DNA of 64,000 bases from Hamadaea sp013361475 (GCF_040654195.1 NZ_JBFAHM010000010.1:1-64000), one strand, 5' to 3'. Shown: positions 23,920 through 33,216, counted from the stretch's first letter. The notes: a model not told the origin generated them from the sequence alone. Program-made: numbers and translations.

Positions 23920-24366
23920 TCACCCCCGGCTCTCGACGCGCTTCTTCAGCCCGCCCAGCGCGGCGTCCATGATCGCCTTCTCCGCCTTGCGCTTGAACAT
24001 GCCCAGCACCGGCATCGTGAGGTCGACCTCCAGCGTGTAGGTCACGGTCGTCGTGCCGTCCTCGTTGTCCACGAGGTCGTACGCGCCGTTCTGCACCTTC
24101 AGCATCTTGGAGGGGTGGACGAGCCGCCACTCGATCCGGCTGAGGTCCTCGGCGTACTCGTAGAGCACGGTGTACTCGTCGGAGACGACGCCCGCGTCGA
24201 GGGCGAAGGTCACCTCGGCGGCGTAGCCGTCCTCGTACTCCGTGAGCACCTCCACCCGCTTCATCGCCGGGATCCACTCCGGGTACGCCGGGAAGTCGCA
24301 GATCACCTCGGCGATCCGGGCGGGTGTGGCGTCGATCACGATCGACTGCATGGAAGAGTCGGCCAT
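23920..24366 (-). CDS. SRPBCC (START-like) family protein, polyketide cyclase/aromatase-like
   Basis: 148 aa. MQSIVIDATPARIAEVICD with FPAYPEWIPAMKRVEVL opens the helix-grip fold; LVDNEDGTTTVTYTLEVDL forms the central strands and FKRKAEKAIMDAALGGLKKR the long C-terminal helix. The cavity binds a hydrophobic ligand; the ligand is unknown. By position it matches Rv2185c next to fadD15. A TAGCCT box lies 7 nt before the ATG, and the divergent acyl-CoA ligase gene starts 109 nt away. Confidence 0.85.
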   Translation of the reverse strand: MADSSMQSIVIDATPARIAEVICDFPAYPEWIPAMKRVEVLTEYEDGYAAEVTFALDAGVVSDEYTVLYEYAEDLSRIEWRLVHPSKMLKVQNGAYDLVDNEDGTTTVTYTLEVDLTMPVLGMFKRKAEKAIMDAALGGLKKRVESRG

Positions 24367-24379
24367 GATGAGCAGGCTA
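24367..24379 (-). promoter_or_regulatory. Predicted leaderless promoter of the SRPBCC operon
   Basis: TAGCCT (24379-24374), 7 nt, ATG 24366. Confidence 0.5.
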
Positions 24380-24475
24380 CCGCCCGGCCGGATTCCGCGC
24401 GGAGCAGGTAGCTTCGATAAGCGGAGTCGTGGCGTTCCCCCGGCTCGTGGACCTCGCAGCACCAAGGAGGGCGCC

Positions 24476-26242
24476 GTGCGGGAGATGGCGGTACCGCCGG
24501 TCGTGACCGTCGGCGACGGTGACAGTCTCACCGATCCGGTCTGGACCAACGCCGAGCGGCATCCCGATGCCGTGCAGTTCCTCCTCGACGACCGTCAGGT
24601 GACCTGCGCCCAGTTCCGGGCGGAGGTCGTCGCGCTGGCCCGGGGGCTGATCGCGGCCGGCGTCGGCCCGGGCGACCGGGTGGGCCTGATGAGCCGGACC
24701 CGCTACGAGTGGACCCTCACCGACTACGCGATCTGGGCGGTCGGCGCGGTGACCGTGCCGATCTACGAGACCTCCAGCCCCGAGCAGGTCCGCTGGATCC
24801 TGGCCGACTCCGGCGCGGTGGCCTGCGTCACCGAGTCCGCCGCGCACACCGCCACCGTCCGGGAGGCCGCTCCCCTGCTGACCGAGGTGTGGCAGATCGA
24901 CGCGGGCGCGCTCACCGAGGTCGTGACACGGGGGTCGGCGATCGAGCCGGGCGCGGTCGACGAGCGCCGGGCGGGCGTACGCGCCGACGACACCGCGACG
25001 ATCATCTATACCAGCGGCACCACCGGACGGCCCAAGGGCTGCGTGCTCAGCCACCGGAACATGCTGGCCGACATCGGCAACGCCGTGCCCGAGCTGAGCA
25101 TCCTGTTCCACCAGGGTTCGACGACCCTGCTGTTCCTGCCGCTGGCCCACGCCTTCGCCCGGCTGCTCCAGATCGGCGCGGTCGCCGCCCGGGTGCAGAC
25201 CGCGTTCGCGCCCGACGTCAAGAACCTCGTCGCCGACCTGGCCCGCATACGCCCGACGTTCGTGCTCGCCGTGCCCCGCGTGTTCGAGAAGGTCTACAAC
25301 AGCGCCCGGCAGAAGGCGCACGGCGACGGCAAGGGCAAGATCTTCGACGCCGCCGAGGCCACCGCGATCGCGTACTCCCGGGCGATGGAGACCGGCGGTC
25401 CCGGCCTGGGTCTGCGCCTGAAGCACGCCCTCTTCGACCGTCTCGTCTATGGCAAGCTCCGGGCGGCGCTGGGCGGCCGATGCACCGCCGCGATCTCGGG
25501 CGGCGCCCCGCTCGGTGAGCGGCTGGGCCACTTCTACCGGGGCATCGGCCTGCTGGTGCTGGAGGGGTACGGGCTGACCGAGACCTCACCGGCGATCACC
25601 TTCAATCGCGAGGGCGCGCAGAAGGTCGGCACGGTCGGCCGCCCGCTGCCCGGCGTCACGGTACGCATCGCCGACGACGGCGAGATCCTGGCCCGCGGCG
25701 ACATCATCTTCCGGGAGTACTTCAACAACCCCGTCGCGACCGCCGAAGCCAGGACGGACGGCTGGTTCCACACCGGCGACCTCGGCGAGCTGGACGACGA
25801 GGGCTATCTGCGGATCACCGGGCGCAAGAAGGAGATCCTCGTGACGGCGGGCGGCAAGAACGTCGCCCCGGCCGTGCTGGAGGATCGCGTACGCGCGCAT
25901 CCGCTGATCAGCCAGTGCATGGTCGTCGGCGACCAGAAGCCCTTCATCGCCGCCCTCGTGACGCTGGACGAGGAGGCGTTGCCCGACTGGCTCGACGGGC
26001 AGGGCCGGGCGGGTGCCACCATCGACGACCTGCGGGACGACCCGGCGGTCCGGGCCGCGATACAGTCTGCTGTGGACGAGGCGAACAAGGCGGTCTCCAA
26101 GGCCGAGGCGATCCGCGTCTTCCGCATCCTGCCCCGTGACTTCACCGAGGCCACCGGCGAGCTGACCCCGTCCATGAAGGTCAAGCGCGCGGTCGTGATG
26201 AAGGAGTACGCCGACGAGATCGACGCCATTTACCTCCGCTGA
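24476..26242 (+). CDS. Long-chain fatty-acid-CoA ligase (FadD15 type)
   Basis: 588 aa AMP-forming ligase. It adenylates a fatty acid and transfers it to CoA. Motifs: IIYTSGTTGRPKGCVLSH (P-loop near residue 180), LPLAHAFARL, GYGLTETSPAI, WFHTGDLGELDDEGYLRITG (A7/A8 core) and GGKNVAPAVLED. The catalytic lysine lies in ELTPSMKVKRAVV near the C-terminus. GTG 24476 has a strong AAGGAGGG 4 nt upstream. The position next to SRPBCC matches Rv2187. Likely role: activating fatty acids for lipid synthesis or degradation. Confidence 0.94.
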   Translation: MREMAVPPVVTVGDGDSLTDPVWTNAERHPDAVQFLLDDRQVTCAQFRAEVVALARGLIAAGVGPGDRVGLMSRTRYEWTLTDYAIWAVGAVTVPIYETSSPEQVRWILADSGAVACVTESAAHTATVREAAPLLTEVWQIDAGALTEVVTRGSAIEPGAVDERRAGVRADDTATIIYTSGTTGRPKGCVLSHRNMLADIGNAVPELSILFHQGSTTLLFLPLAHAFARLLQIGAVAARVQTAFAPDVKNLVADLARIRPTFVLAVPRVFEKVYNSARQKAHGDGKGKIFDAAEATAIAYSRAMETGGPGLGLRLKHALFDRLVYGKLRAALGGRCTAAISGGAPLGERLGHFYRGIGLLVLEGYGLTETSPAITFNREGAQKVGTVGRPLPGVTVRIADDGEILARGDIIFREYFNNPVATAEARTDGWFHTGDLGELDDEGYLRITGRKKEILVTAGGKNVAPAVLEDRVRAHPLISQCMVVGDQKPFIAALVTLDEEALPDWLDGQGRAGATIDDLRDDPAVRAAIQSAVDEANKAVSKAEAIRVFRILPRDFTEATGELTPSMKVKRAVVMKEYADEIDAIYLR

Positions 26243-26327
26243 GCGGAGCCGCTCCGAGTCGACGGCGCTCGGTGCGGCACAGCAGCCCGGCGGCCGGACG
26301 GCCGGCGGGCGCGCGGCCTTTCTCGCC

Positions 26328-27962
26328 ATGGCGATGCGGGTCACGCTGCTGGTCCTGGTGGCGGTGCTGACGCTGCTCGCGACCCGGGATCCCCAGCAGT
26401 TGGTCTGGGTGGGCCTGCTCGCCCTGGCCACCGCGGCGGTCCCGGCGAGCGCCCGCTGGCCGGTCGTCGGGACTCTCGGCCGGTTCGCCGAGGTCCTCAT
26501 CATCGGCGTGGGCGCGACCGCGATCGCGATGGCCGCGGTCGACGCCGGGACGGTCACGGGCGGCTTCGGCGCCGGTGCGCTGCTGCCTTACCTGGCGGTG
26601 CCGCTGACCGCGGCGACCTTGAACAACCGGCCGGTCGAGGCGGCGACCCTGCTCGCGGTGACCGCTGGGACCCTCGTCGTCGCCGGTTTGGTGACCGATC
26701 TGGACGGGCGGCCGCTACTGGCCTCGTCCGGCTTCGTCATCGTCTGCGCGCAGTGGCTGGTGCTGGTCGCGCTGGGCACGGTCACCACCGGCGCCCTGCA
26801 ACGAGCCGTGCTGGCCCGCCGCGAACCGCAGCCCTATGTGGAGGCGACCCGGCTGCTGACCCAGCTCCGGACGGTGGCCCGGCAGCTGCCCGGCGCCACC
26901 CTCGACCCGGGCGGCATCGCCGAGCATTTGCTGGAGGAGGCGCGAGCGGTCGCCAAGTCCGACCGCTCGGCCGTGCTGACCGCCAGCGGCGGGGGCCGGC
27001 TGATGGTGCTGTCCCAGGCGGGACTCGCCCACGACGGCAGCGAGCAGCACGACTGGGAGACCATGCTCGACACCGACACCGGGATCGCCGAGGCGTGGGC
27101 CAGCCAGCTCCCGCACGTCGCGACCCGGTCCCAAGTACGCGACGCGCCCCGGGACGCCGACGTCACCGCTCTGCTGATCCCCCTGGTCGCGGGCGTACGC
27201 ACAGTGGGCGTGCTGGTGCTGGAGCGCGACGACGCCGGCGGCTTCGCCTCCCCGGCGATCGCCCGCATCCGGCACGCGGCCGAGCAGGCGGCGCTCCGCC
27301 TCGAAGCGGCGCTCCTGTTCGACGAAGTACGCTCCCTGGCCACCAATGAGGAGCGGCAGCGCCTGGCCCGGGAGATCCACGACGGGGTGGCCCAGGAACT
27401 GGTGATCATCGGCTACGGCGTGGACAACGCGCTGGCCAGCCTGCCCGAGGGGGCCACCGAGACCGCCGACGAGCTGCGTTCGCTCCGGGAGGAGATCACC
27501 CGGGTCGTCACCGAGCTGCGGCTGAGCCTGTTCGAGTTGCGCAGCCAGGTCGACCGGCACGGCAACCTGACCTCGGCGATCGCCGAGTTCGCCCGGATCG
27601 TCGGCGCGTCGGCCGGACTCCGGGTGCACCTGTCCTTGGACGACTCGCCCGGCCGGCTCCCCTCGGCCATCGAGGCCGAGTTGCTGCGCATCGCGCAGGA
27701 GGCCATCACCAACGCCCGGAAGCACGCCGGCGCCAGCAATCTGTGGGTCACGTGCTCCGTCGACCCCCCGAACGCCCATATTGAAGTGTCGGACGACGGA
27801 CAGGGAATCGCTGACCAGCGGGTTGACGGACGGTACGGTCTTGCGATCATGGCAGAGAGAGCGGAACGTATCCGTGGCAGGCTGGAGATCCGGCCCCGTC
27901 ACCCCCATGGCACAACGGTCGCGGTGGTGTTGGGTCCGGCCGGTCGGCGCGATAGCGTGTGA
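26328..27962 (+). CDS. Sensor histidine kinase (NarL/LuxR-type, HisKA_3)
   Basis: 544 aa. Residues 1-165 hold five or six membrane helices; a GAF-like sensor domain follows (about 185-335). HisKA_3 has RLAREIHDGVAQELVIIGYG with the phospho-acceptor His near 352; the HATPase domain has LRIAQEAITNARKHAGA, VSDDGQGI and GRYGLAIMAERAERIRG. The 5' end is uncertain because no strong ribosome site is seen. The stop overlaps a GTG of the response-regulator frame, confirming the pair. The signal is unknown. Confidence 0.9.
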   Translation: MAMRVTLLVLVAVLTLLATRDPQQLVWVGLLALATAAVPASARWPVVGTLGRFAEVLIIGVGATAIAMAAVDAGTVTGGFGAGALLPYLAVPLTAATLNNRPVEAATLLAVTAGTLVVAGLVTDLDGRPLLASSGFVIVCAQWLVLVALGTVTTGALQRAVLARREPQPYVEATRLLTQLRTVARQLPGATLDPGGIAEHLLEEARAVAKSDRSAVLTASGGGRLMVLSQAGLAHDGSEQHDWETMLDTDTGIAEAWASQLPHVATRSQVRDAPRDADVTALLIPLVAGVRTVGVLVLERDDAGGFASPAIARIRHAAEQAALRLEAALLFDEVRSLATNEERQRLAREIHDGVAQELVIIGYGVDNALASLPEGATETADELRSLREEITRVVTELRLSLFELRSQVDRHGNLTSAIAEFARIVGASAGLRVHLSLDDSPGRLPSAIEAELLRIAQEAITNARKHAGASNLWVTCSVDPPNAHIEVSDDGQGIADQRVDGRYGLAIMAERAERIRGRLEIRPRHPHGTTVAVVLGPAGRRDSV

Positions 27963-28006
27963 GCACGCCGTCACAACCGGCGGCCTTGAAGGGGAGAGCA
28001 CCGAGC

Positions 28007-28675
28007 ATGTCCACCAGCACCGTACCGGCGGGCCGTACCAAGGTACTACTCGTCGACGATCACGACCTCATCCGTAAAGGTTTGCGGCATGCCTTCGAGC
28101 GCGATCGCCAGTTCGAGGTCGTCGGCGAGGCCGGGACGGCGGCCGAGGCCGTCCGTCAGGCCGGTGCCCTCCAGCCCGACGTGGTGATCATGGACCTGCG
28201 GCTGCCCGACGGCAGTGGCCTGGAGGCGACCCGCGCGCTGCGCAAGGCCAGCTCCACGATGGGCATCGTGGTGCTCACCATGTACGCCGGCGACGACCAG
28301 CTGTTCGGCGCGTTGGAGGCCGGTGCGTCGGCGTTCGTGCCGAAGACCGCGCCGGCCGACGAGGTCGTAGCGGCCGCCCGGCACGCCGCTTCCGCACCCA
28401 GCGCCTTCACCGCGGCCGATCTGGCCGAGGCGATGAAGCGCCGGCTGGCCCCGGCCGGTCCGCAGCTGAGCCCGCGGGAGGGTCAGGTGCTGCGGCTGCT
28501 CGCCGACGGCATGAGCGTCAACGGGATCGCCAAGCAGCTGTTCGTCAGCGAGTCGACCGCCAAGACGCACATCTCCAAGCTCTACGAGAAGCTGGGCGCG
28601 GCCAACCGCGCGCAGGCTCTGATGACCGCTCTGCGCCTGGGTCTGCTCGAGGCCCCCGACGCGCCCAAGTTCTAG
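28007..28675 (+). CDS. LuxR/NarL-family response regulator
   Basis: 222 aa. Receiver domain: KVLLVDDHDLIRKGL, phosphorylation site VIMDLRLPDGSG, conserved Thr in VVLTMYAGDD and Lys in FVPKTAP. C-terminal HTH: LSPREGQVLRLLADG and SVNGIAKQLFVSESTAKTHI. I chose ATG 28007 with GGGGAG upstream; GTG 27959, overlapping the kinase stop, is an alternative that adds 16 residues. It is the partner of the upstream kinase; its targets are unknown. Confidence 0.9.
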   Translation: MSTSTVPAGRTKVLLVDDHDLIRKGLRHAFERDRQFEVVGEAGTAAEAVRQAGALQPDVVIMDLRLPDGSGLEATRALRKASSTMGIVVLTMYAGDDQLFGALEAGASAFVPKTAPADEVVAAARHAASAPSAFTAADLAEAMKRRLAPAGPQLSPREGQVLRLLADGMSVNGIAKQLFVSESTAKTHISKLYEKLGAANRAQALMTALRLGLLEAPDAPKF

Positions 28676-28694
28676 GAAGAGGTCAGCCTCATAC

Positions 28695-29222
28695 ATGGGA
28701 CGGCACTCCTCCACGCCCGCCGACGAGCTGGCTGTCGACTGGCGCTCTGACCGGGTGGGTTCGGCCCGCCGCGGCGAGAACCCGATGGTCATGGCCAAGG
28801 TTCCCAGCGGCTACGTGGTCTTCGGCGACACGCAGCACCTACCGGGCTACTGCGTACTGCTCTCCGACGTCGACGACGCCGATCACCTCACGGACCTGAC
28901 CGGCGCTCAGCGTACGCAGTTCCTCGAGGACATGGCGTTGCTCGGCGACGCGGTCTTCGCCGTGTGCGGTGGCCGGGACCCGGCGTTCCGGCGGCTCAAC
29001 TACGAGATCCTCGGCAACTCCCTGCACCACTTGCACGCGCACGTCCACGCCCGATACGCCTGGGAGCCCGCCGAGTTCCGCAAGGGCCCGGTCTGGCGCT
29101 ACGCGTACGAGGACCGGTTCGCCGAGCAGCACGATCCGCTGAGCTCCCCCGAGGCGGAGGAGCTGGACGAGCTGCGGACGGCGATCACCACCGAGATCCA
29201 CCGCCTGCTCAAGGCGCGCTGA
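28695..29222 (+). CDS. HIT (histidine triad) family protein
   Basis: 175 aa. The triad is LHHLHAHVHARY near residue 115 (H-phi-H-phi-H), preceded by the nucleotide-binding LPGYCVLLSDVDDADHLTDL. HIT proteins hydrolyse or transfer nucleotidyl groups (e.g. diadenosine polyphosphates or aminoacyl-AMP). The substrate cannot be told. The gene follows the response regulator by 19 nt on the same strand, so it may be cotranscribed, and is convergent with the ABC permease (2-nt gap). Confidence 0.88.
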   Translation: MGRHSSTPADELAVDWRSDRVGSARRGENPMVMAKVPSGYVVFGDTQHLPGYCVLLSDVDDADHLTDLTGAQRTQFLEDMALLGDAVFAVCGGRDPAFRRLNYEILGNSLHHLHAHVHARYAWEPAEFRKGPVWRYAYEDRFAEQHDPLSSPEAEELDELRTAITTEIHRLLKAR

Positions 29223-29224
29223 GG

Positions 29225-29908
29225 CTACGCCCGGTTCCGCCGGAGCCGGGCGTAGACCAGCAGTCCCACCGCGACCCAGGCCACCGCCAACGCGGTGTAG
29301 CCCAACGTGTTCGCGGCGGTCAGCGTGTGCCGGCTGACAGTCTTCGCGACCGCTGTCATCGGCGGCAACACCCAGGCCAACGGGGTCTTCGGCAGCCCGA
29401 GAACGATGGCGAGCGCGCTGCCAGCGGCGAGGACGGCGACGCCCTTCCCGGCCGACTCGGTCACCGCCCGGCTGCTCAGCGCGCCCAAGACGAGTCCGGC
29501 GAGCAGGGCCAGCAGGTGCGCCCAGAGGCCGATCGCCAGCTGTTTCGCCAGCGGGTCGTGTTCGGCCTCCACCGCGCCGATCAGCCAGGGCAGCGCCATC
29601 GACACCCCGGTGACCACCAATCCGGCGGCGGTCGCCGCGAGCAGTCCGGCCGCCTGTTCCCGCCGGGCCGAGCCGACCGCGACGGTCGCCAGGCGACGCT
29701 GCACATCGGGGTCGCCGTCGAGGATCATCCGGGTCTGCCAGGCGTACGCCGGGAAGAGGATGAGCGCGCAGACGGCGTACGCCTCCGCCGCCTCGCTGCG
29801 CCCGCCGCCGTGGAACAGCAGGAGCGCCAGCAGCACCACGAGCCCTGGGGCCAGCACGCGCCCGGTCTTCAGGTACGCGGTCAGCCGCATCTTCGCCAAC
29901 GCGATCAT
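29225..29908 (-). CDS. ABC transporter permease
   Basis: 227 aa with six predicted membrane helices (for instance APGLVVLLALLLF, HLLALLAGLVLGALSS and AVLAAGSALAIVLGLP). It has no recognisable family motif beyond its hydrophobic layout. Its ATG overlaps the stop of the ATPase gene (ATGA), so it is the membrane part of that transporter, probably an exporter of the two-gene type. Substrate unknown. Confidence 0.8.
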   Translation of the reverse strand: MIALAKMRLTAYLKTGRVLAPGLVVLLALLLFHGGGRSEAAEAYAVCALILFPAYAWQTRMILDGDPDVQRRLATVAVGSARREQAAGLLAATAAGLVVTGVSMALPWLIGAVEAEHDPLAKQLAIGLWAHLLALLAGLVLGALSSRAVTESAGKGVAVLAAGSALAIVLGLPKTPLAWVLPPMTAVAKTVSRHTLTAANTLGYTALAVAWVAVGLLVYARLRRNRA

Positions 29909-30627
29909 GACCGCACCTGTCCGCGTACCCCTTGGGCTGCCAGCGTCGCGAGGAAGGCCGTGACCTGACCCGCGGGCATGACCACCTCCACGACGCATTG
30001 TTCTTCGGGATCGGCCCGGACGGCCGTGACCGTGCCGTCGGCGACCGTCCACCGGGTGGCGCCCGGCAGCCGCGCGGTCTCGCCGCGATGGTCGCTGACC
30101 AGGACGGTGGCGCCGCTCGCGGCAGCCTCGCTGACGATCGCCGGGACCAGCGCGCGGGCCGCGGCGTCCAGGCCCTCCCACGGCTCGTCGAGGATCAGGA
30201 GGCGCGGCGGGACGAGCAGCGCCTGCGCGAGCCCGACCTTCTGCGCGGTGCCTTTGGACAGTTCGGCGAGCCGGACGTCGCGGAACGGCTCGAGCCCGAG
30301 GCGCTCGATCCAGCCGGTGGCGGCCTGGGCCGCCGCCGACGCGCGCAGGCCGCGGATCTCGCCCATCGCGATCAGATAGTCGTACGCGGAGAAGGGCTGG
30401 TCGGCGGGGAACCGCTCGGGCACCCAGCCCACGATGGGCGGGCGACCGCGGACCCGGCCCTTGCCCGGCCGCAGCAACCCGGCCATGAGCTGCAGCAGAG
30501 TGGATTTACCGGCGCCGTTGCGACCCTGGACGGTGACGACTTCGCCGGGGTGGGTCTCCAGCTGGATCCCTTGGAGCACCCAGGGGCCGGAGCGGTGGTA
30601 CCGCAGCCACACGTCCTCGAGGAGCAT
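29905..30627 (-). CDS. ABC transporter ATP-binding protein
   Basis: 240 aa. Walker A VQGRNGAGKSTLLQLMAG, signature LAELSKGTAQKVGLAQALL, Walker B PRLLILDEPWEGLD and H-loop VLVSDHRGE. The signature is LSKG-TAQK as in CcmA-like exporters. A CAGAAT box 6 nt before the ATG hints at a leaderless message. It sits between pimB and the permease gene on the minus strand. Substrate unknown. Confidence 0.93.
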   Translation of the reverse strand: MLLEDVWLRYHRSGPWVLQGIQLETHPGEVVTVQGRNGAGKSTLLQLMAGLLRPGKGRVRGRPPIVGWVPERFPADQPFSAYDYLIAMGEIRGLRASAAAQAATGWIERLGLEPFRDVRLAELSKGTAQKVGLAQALLVPPRLLILDEPWEGLDAAARALVPAIVSEAAASGATVLVSDHRGETARLPGATRWTVADGTVTAVRADPEEQCVVEVVMPAGQVTAFLATLAAQGVRGQVRS

Positions 30628-30668
30628 TCGAGAATTCTGCCAGGCCGAACCGGCGTCCGGCTGCCCCG

Positions 30669-31784
30669 TCAGCCGTGCAGGAGGTCCCGCAGCCGCTGGG
30701 CCTGGAGGTCCCAGCCCCATTCGCGTTCCACCCAGGACCGTCCGGCCTCGCCCATCCGCCGAGCCAGCGCCTCGTCGGTGAGCAGCTCGACCAGCCGGTC
30801 GACGAGCGTGGTGAGGTTGCCGACGACGTACCCCGTCTCGCCTTCCAGCACCGCGTCCGGCGCCCCGCCCGAGTCGCCGGCGATCACCGGCAACCCGGTC
30901 GCCGAGGCCTCCAGGTAGACGATGCCCAGCCCTTCGACGTCGAGGCCGCCCCAGCGCGTACGGCAGGGCATGGCGAACACGTCCCCGGCCGCGAAGTGCG
31001 CCGGCAACTCCGCCCACTCGACGCCGCCGGTGAAGACGACCGCGTGCTCGACCCCGTTCTCCCGGGCCAGCCGTTCCAGCGCCGCCCGATGCGGTCCCCC
31101 GCTGACGATGAGCAGAGCGGCGTCGGGGACCTTCTTCAGCACGTGCGGCAACGCCCGGATGAGACTGTCCTGACCCTTGCGCGGCACCAACCGGGAGACG
31201 CACACGATCACCGGACGGTCCCGCAGGTCGTACCGCTTGCGGACCTCCGTGCCGTCCACGTCCGGCCGGTACGCCTCGACGTCGACCCCCGGCGCGAGGC
31301 GGCGCAACGAGGTCAACGATCCGATCGCGGGCTCCAGCCGCTGCCGGAAGTACTCGCCCAGGTAGGTGATGACGTCGCAGCCCCGGGCGATCCGCTTCAA
31401 CGCCGCCCGGGCGCCGGGCAGCGCGGCCCAGCCCGCCTCGTGCCCGTGGGTCAGACCGACGGCACGCTCGATCCCGGCTTTCTCCCGCAGCCCGTGGGCG
31501 AGCAGCCCCAACGGCGCGGTCGCCCCGAACAGCACCCGGTCGCAGTCACGGGCCCGGGCCAGCTCCTGAGCGCGCTTGGCGACCGCCCGGGTCGGCAACA
31601 GCATCCCGGTGTCCTCACGGACCACCTCGAACGGCTGCTCGGCGTCGAACGCGGCCTGCCCCTGCCACGACGACGCGTAGACGACGACCTCGTCCGGCGG
31701 CAAGCGCAGGGCCAGGTTGTGCACGAACTGCTGGATTCCGCCGGGGCGCGGGGGAAAGTCGTTGGTGACCAGCAGTGTCCTCAC
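30669..31784 (-). CDS. pimB: GDP-mannose-dependent phosphatidylinositol-mannoside alpha-mannosyltransferase (PimB'-like)
   Basis: 371 aa GT4/GT-B glycosyltransferase. N-terminal VTNDFPPRPGGIQQFVHNLA, acceptor-side GLTHGHEAGWAALPG, linker VCVSRLVPRKGQDSLI (R and K for the GDP-mannose phosphates), and the E-x7-E motif in DVEGLGIVYLEASATGLPV. These match PimB', which adds the second mannose in PIM synthesis at the membrane. Context (acyl-CoA ligase nearby) is the same as for Rv2188c. GTG start with TAGGCT 6 nt upstream. Confidence 0.88.
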   Translation of the reverse strand: MRTLLVTNDFPPRPGGIQQFVHNLALRLPPDEVVVYASSWQGQAAFDAEQPFEVVREDTGMLLPTRAVAKRAQELARARDCDRVLFGATAPLGLLAHGLREKAGIERAVGLTHGHEAGWAALPGARAALKRIARGCDVITYLGEYFRQRLEPAIGSLTSLRRLAPGVDVEAYRPDVDGTEVRKRYDLRDRPVIVCVSRLVPRKGQDSLIRALPHVLKKVPDAALLIVSGGPHRAALERLARENGVEHAVVFTGGVEWAELPAHFAAGDVFAMPCRTRWGGLDVEGLGIVYLEASATGLPVIAGDSGGAPDAVLEGETGYVVGNLTTLVDRLVELLTDEALARRMGEAGRSWVEREWGWDLQAQRLRDLLHG

Positions 31785-31796
31785 CCTGGCAGCCTA
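31785..31796 (-). promoter_or_regulatory. Predicted leaderless promoter of pimB
   Basis: TAGGCT (31796-31791), 6 nt, GTG 31784. It sits directly beside the tandem array at 31811. Confidence 0.6.
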
Positions 31797-31810
31797 CCCG
31801 CGGGCTTTCC

Positions 31811-31898
31811 GCGCTCGGCGCTGGACCGCGCTCAGCGCTGGACCGCTCGGCGCTGGACCGCGCTCGGCGCTGGACCGCTCGGCGCTGGACCGCGCTCG
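31811..31898. repeat. Tandem array of 15/17-bp units beside family A copy 3
   Basis: Five units: GCGCTCGGCGCTGGACC (17), the same with one change, GCTCGGCGCTGGACC (15), 17, 15; a sixth runs into the hairpin as GCGCTCGGCGCTGGATCAGG. The unit is the hairpin's outer edge repeated. The 15- and 17-nt units differ by a GC dinucleotide. Confidence 0.9.
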
Positions 31899-31963
31899 GC
31901 GCTGGATCAGGGTTCCGGGTCGAATCATGGGTGATGATTCGACCGAGAACCCTGATCCAGCGC
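31899..31963. repeat. Family A hairpin, copy 3
   Basis: GCGCTGGATCAGGGTTC pairs with GAACCCTGATCCAGCGC; the inner stem is GGTCGAATCAT with ATGATTCGACC, a compensated change from copies 1, 2 and 5 (CTTG/CAAG). It lies 8 nt past the stop of the M48 gene (minus strand). The base change on both arms shows that pairing is kept. Confidence 0.9.
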
Positions 31964-31971
31964 GGGAAGGG

Positions 31972-33216
31972 CTATCGGGGTGAGCGGGCGTACGCCCGGG
32001 CGGCCGCGATCCGCTCCACAGTCGACGGATGGCTGCCGAACAACGTCTGCTCCCAGGCGGGCGGATCCGGGTCGCCGAGATTGACCAGGGCGAGGCGTTT
32101 CTGCATCTCCTCGAAGGTCCGCGGATCGCCGGTCACGGTCAGGGCGTGCTCGTCCGCCCGCGCCTCCACGGAGCGGGAGACGTACGCCTGGATCGGCCCG
32201 CCGACGAGTCCGGCCACGGTGCCCAGCGCCAGCAGGAGACCGATCGCCCGCGGGTCGGTCAGCGACTCCACTCCCGCCCGGCGCAGCAGCCCGGTCCATC
32301 CTCCGATGAGGAACAGCAGCACCACGAGGGTGGCCGAGCCGAGCGCGCCGATGAGCGTACCGGTGAGGACGTCGTTGCGCTTGGCGTGGCCGAGTTCGTG
32401 CGCCACCACGCTGACCACTTCGTCTTCGGGGGCCTCCCGCAACAGCGTGTCGTAGACGACCACCCGTCGGGTCGGCCCCAGGCCGGAGACGTAAGCGTTG
32501 ACCGCCCGCGTCCGCCGTGACGCGTCGGCCACCAGCACATCGCGTACCGGGACGCCGTCTTCGGCGGCAATCGCGACGATCCGGGTGCGCAGCGGGCCGT
32601 CTTCCATCGGCGTGAACTTGTTGAACACCGGCTCGACCAGCAGCGGGAAGATGAACGACAGCAGCACGACCAGGCCGGCCGCGCCGGCCGCCGCCCACGC
32701 CCACCACCAGTTCGGGGCAAGGCGGGTGACGCCGAAGAAGACGAACAGGACTATCGCTCCTAGGATCGCCGTTATCGCGTACCCCTTGAGAAGATCGAGG
32801 GACCACGCGCCCCAGCCCTGCGTCGACAGCCCGTAGCGCACGGAGATCCGGTGGCCCACGGCCGCGAGCGGCAGCGTCACCAGGTCTGCGAGGAACAGCA
32901 CCAGCAGGCCGCCGCCGACCGCCTTGACCCACCACGGTCCCGGCACGAGATCGACGAGCTTCGCGCCCAGCGGCGTCAGACCCAGGATCAGCGCCGCGAC
33001 GATCCCCAGGATCATGCTCGGGTACGCGATGAGCCGCAGTTCGGCGCGGTAGTGGCGGGCGCGGGCGACCTTGTCGGCGGGCAGCTCGGCCAGGGCCGCG
33101 AGCTGGTCGGACCGGGGCGCCGGCGGCCGGTGCCACGGGACGAGCAGAGCGGCCGTGACGACGAGCCCCGCCACCAGCACCAGCAGCGTGACCCACGCCC
33201 ACCCTCGCACGCTCAT
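31972..33216 (-). CDS. M48 family membrane metalloprotease (Ste24/CAAX-protease-like)
   Basis: 414 aa. Zinc site VVSVVAHELGHAKRND (HExxH near residue 270) and a downstream EARADEHAL Glu ligand region near 365. It has several transmembrane helices in the N-terminal 190 residues and two more around residues 285-335. It is predicted to cut membrane or misfolded proteins at the inner membrane. TAGGGT lies 6 nt before the ATG. The 3' end abuts a family A hairpin. Confidence 0.9.
   Translation of the reverse strand: MSVRGWAWVTLLVLVAGLVVTAALLVPWHRPPAPRSDQLAALAELPADKVARARHYRAELRLIAYPSMILGIVAALILGLTPLGAKLVDLVPGPWWVKAVGGGLLVLFLADLVTLPLAAVGHRISVRYGLSTQGWGAWSLDLLKGYAITAILGAIVLFVFFGVTRLAPNWWWAWAAAGAAGLVVLLSFIFPLLVEPVFNKFTPMEDGPLRTRIVAIAAEDGVPVRDVLVADASRRTRAVNAYVSGLGPTRRVVVYDTLLREAPEDEVVSVVAHELGHAKRNDVLTGTLIGALGSATLVVLLFLIGGWTGLLRRAGVESLTDPRAIGLLLALGTVAGLVGGPIQAYVSRSVEARADEHALTVTGDPRTFEEMQKRLALVNLGDPDPPAWEQTLFGSHPSTVERIAAARAYARSPR

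Noticed and set aside
31811..31898. Tandem repeats that could be taken for a CRISPR array
   Set aside because: Units are 15-17 bp and directly adjacent with no spacers, and there are no cas genes in the window. The same applies to 42487-42583.
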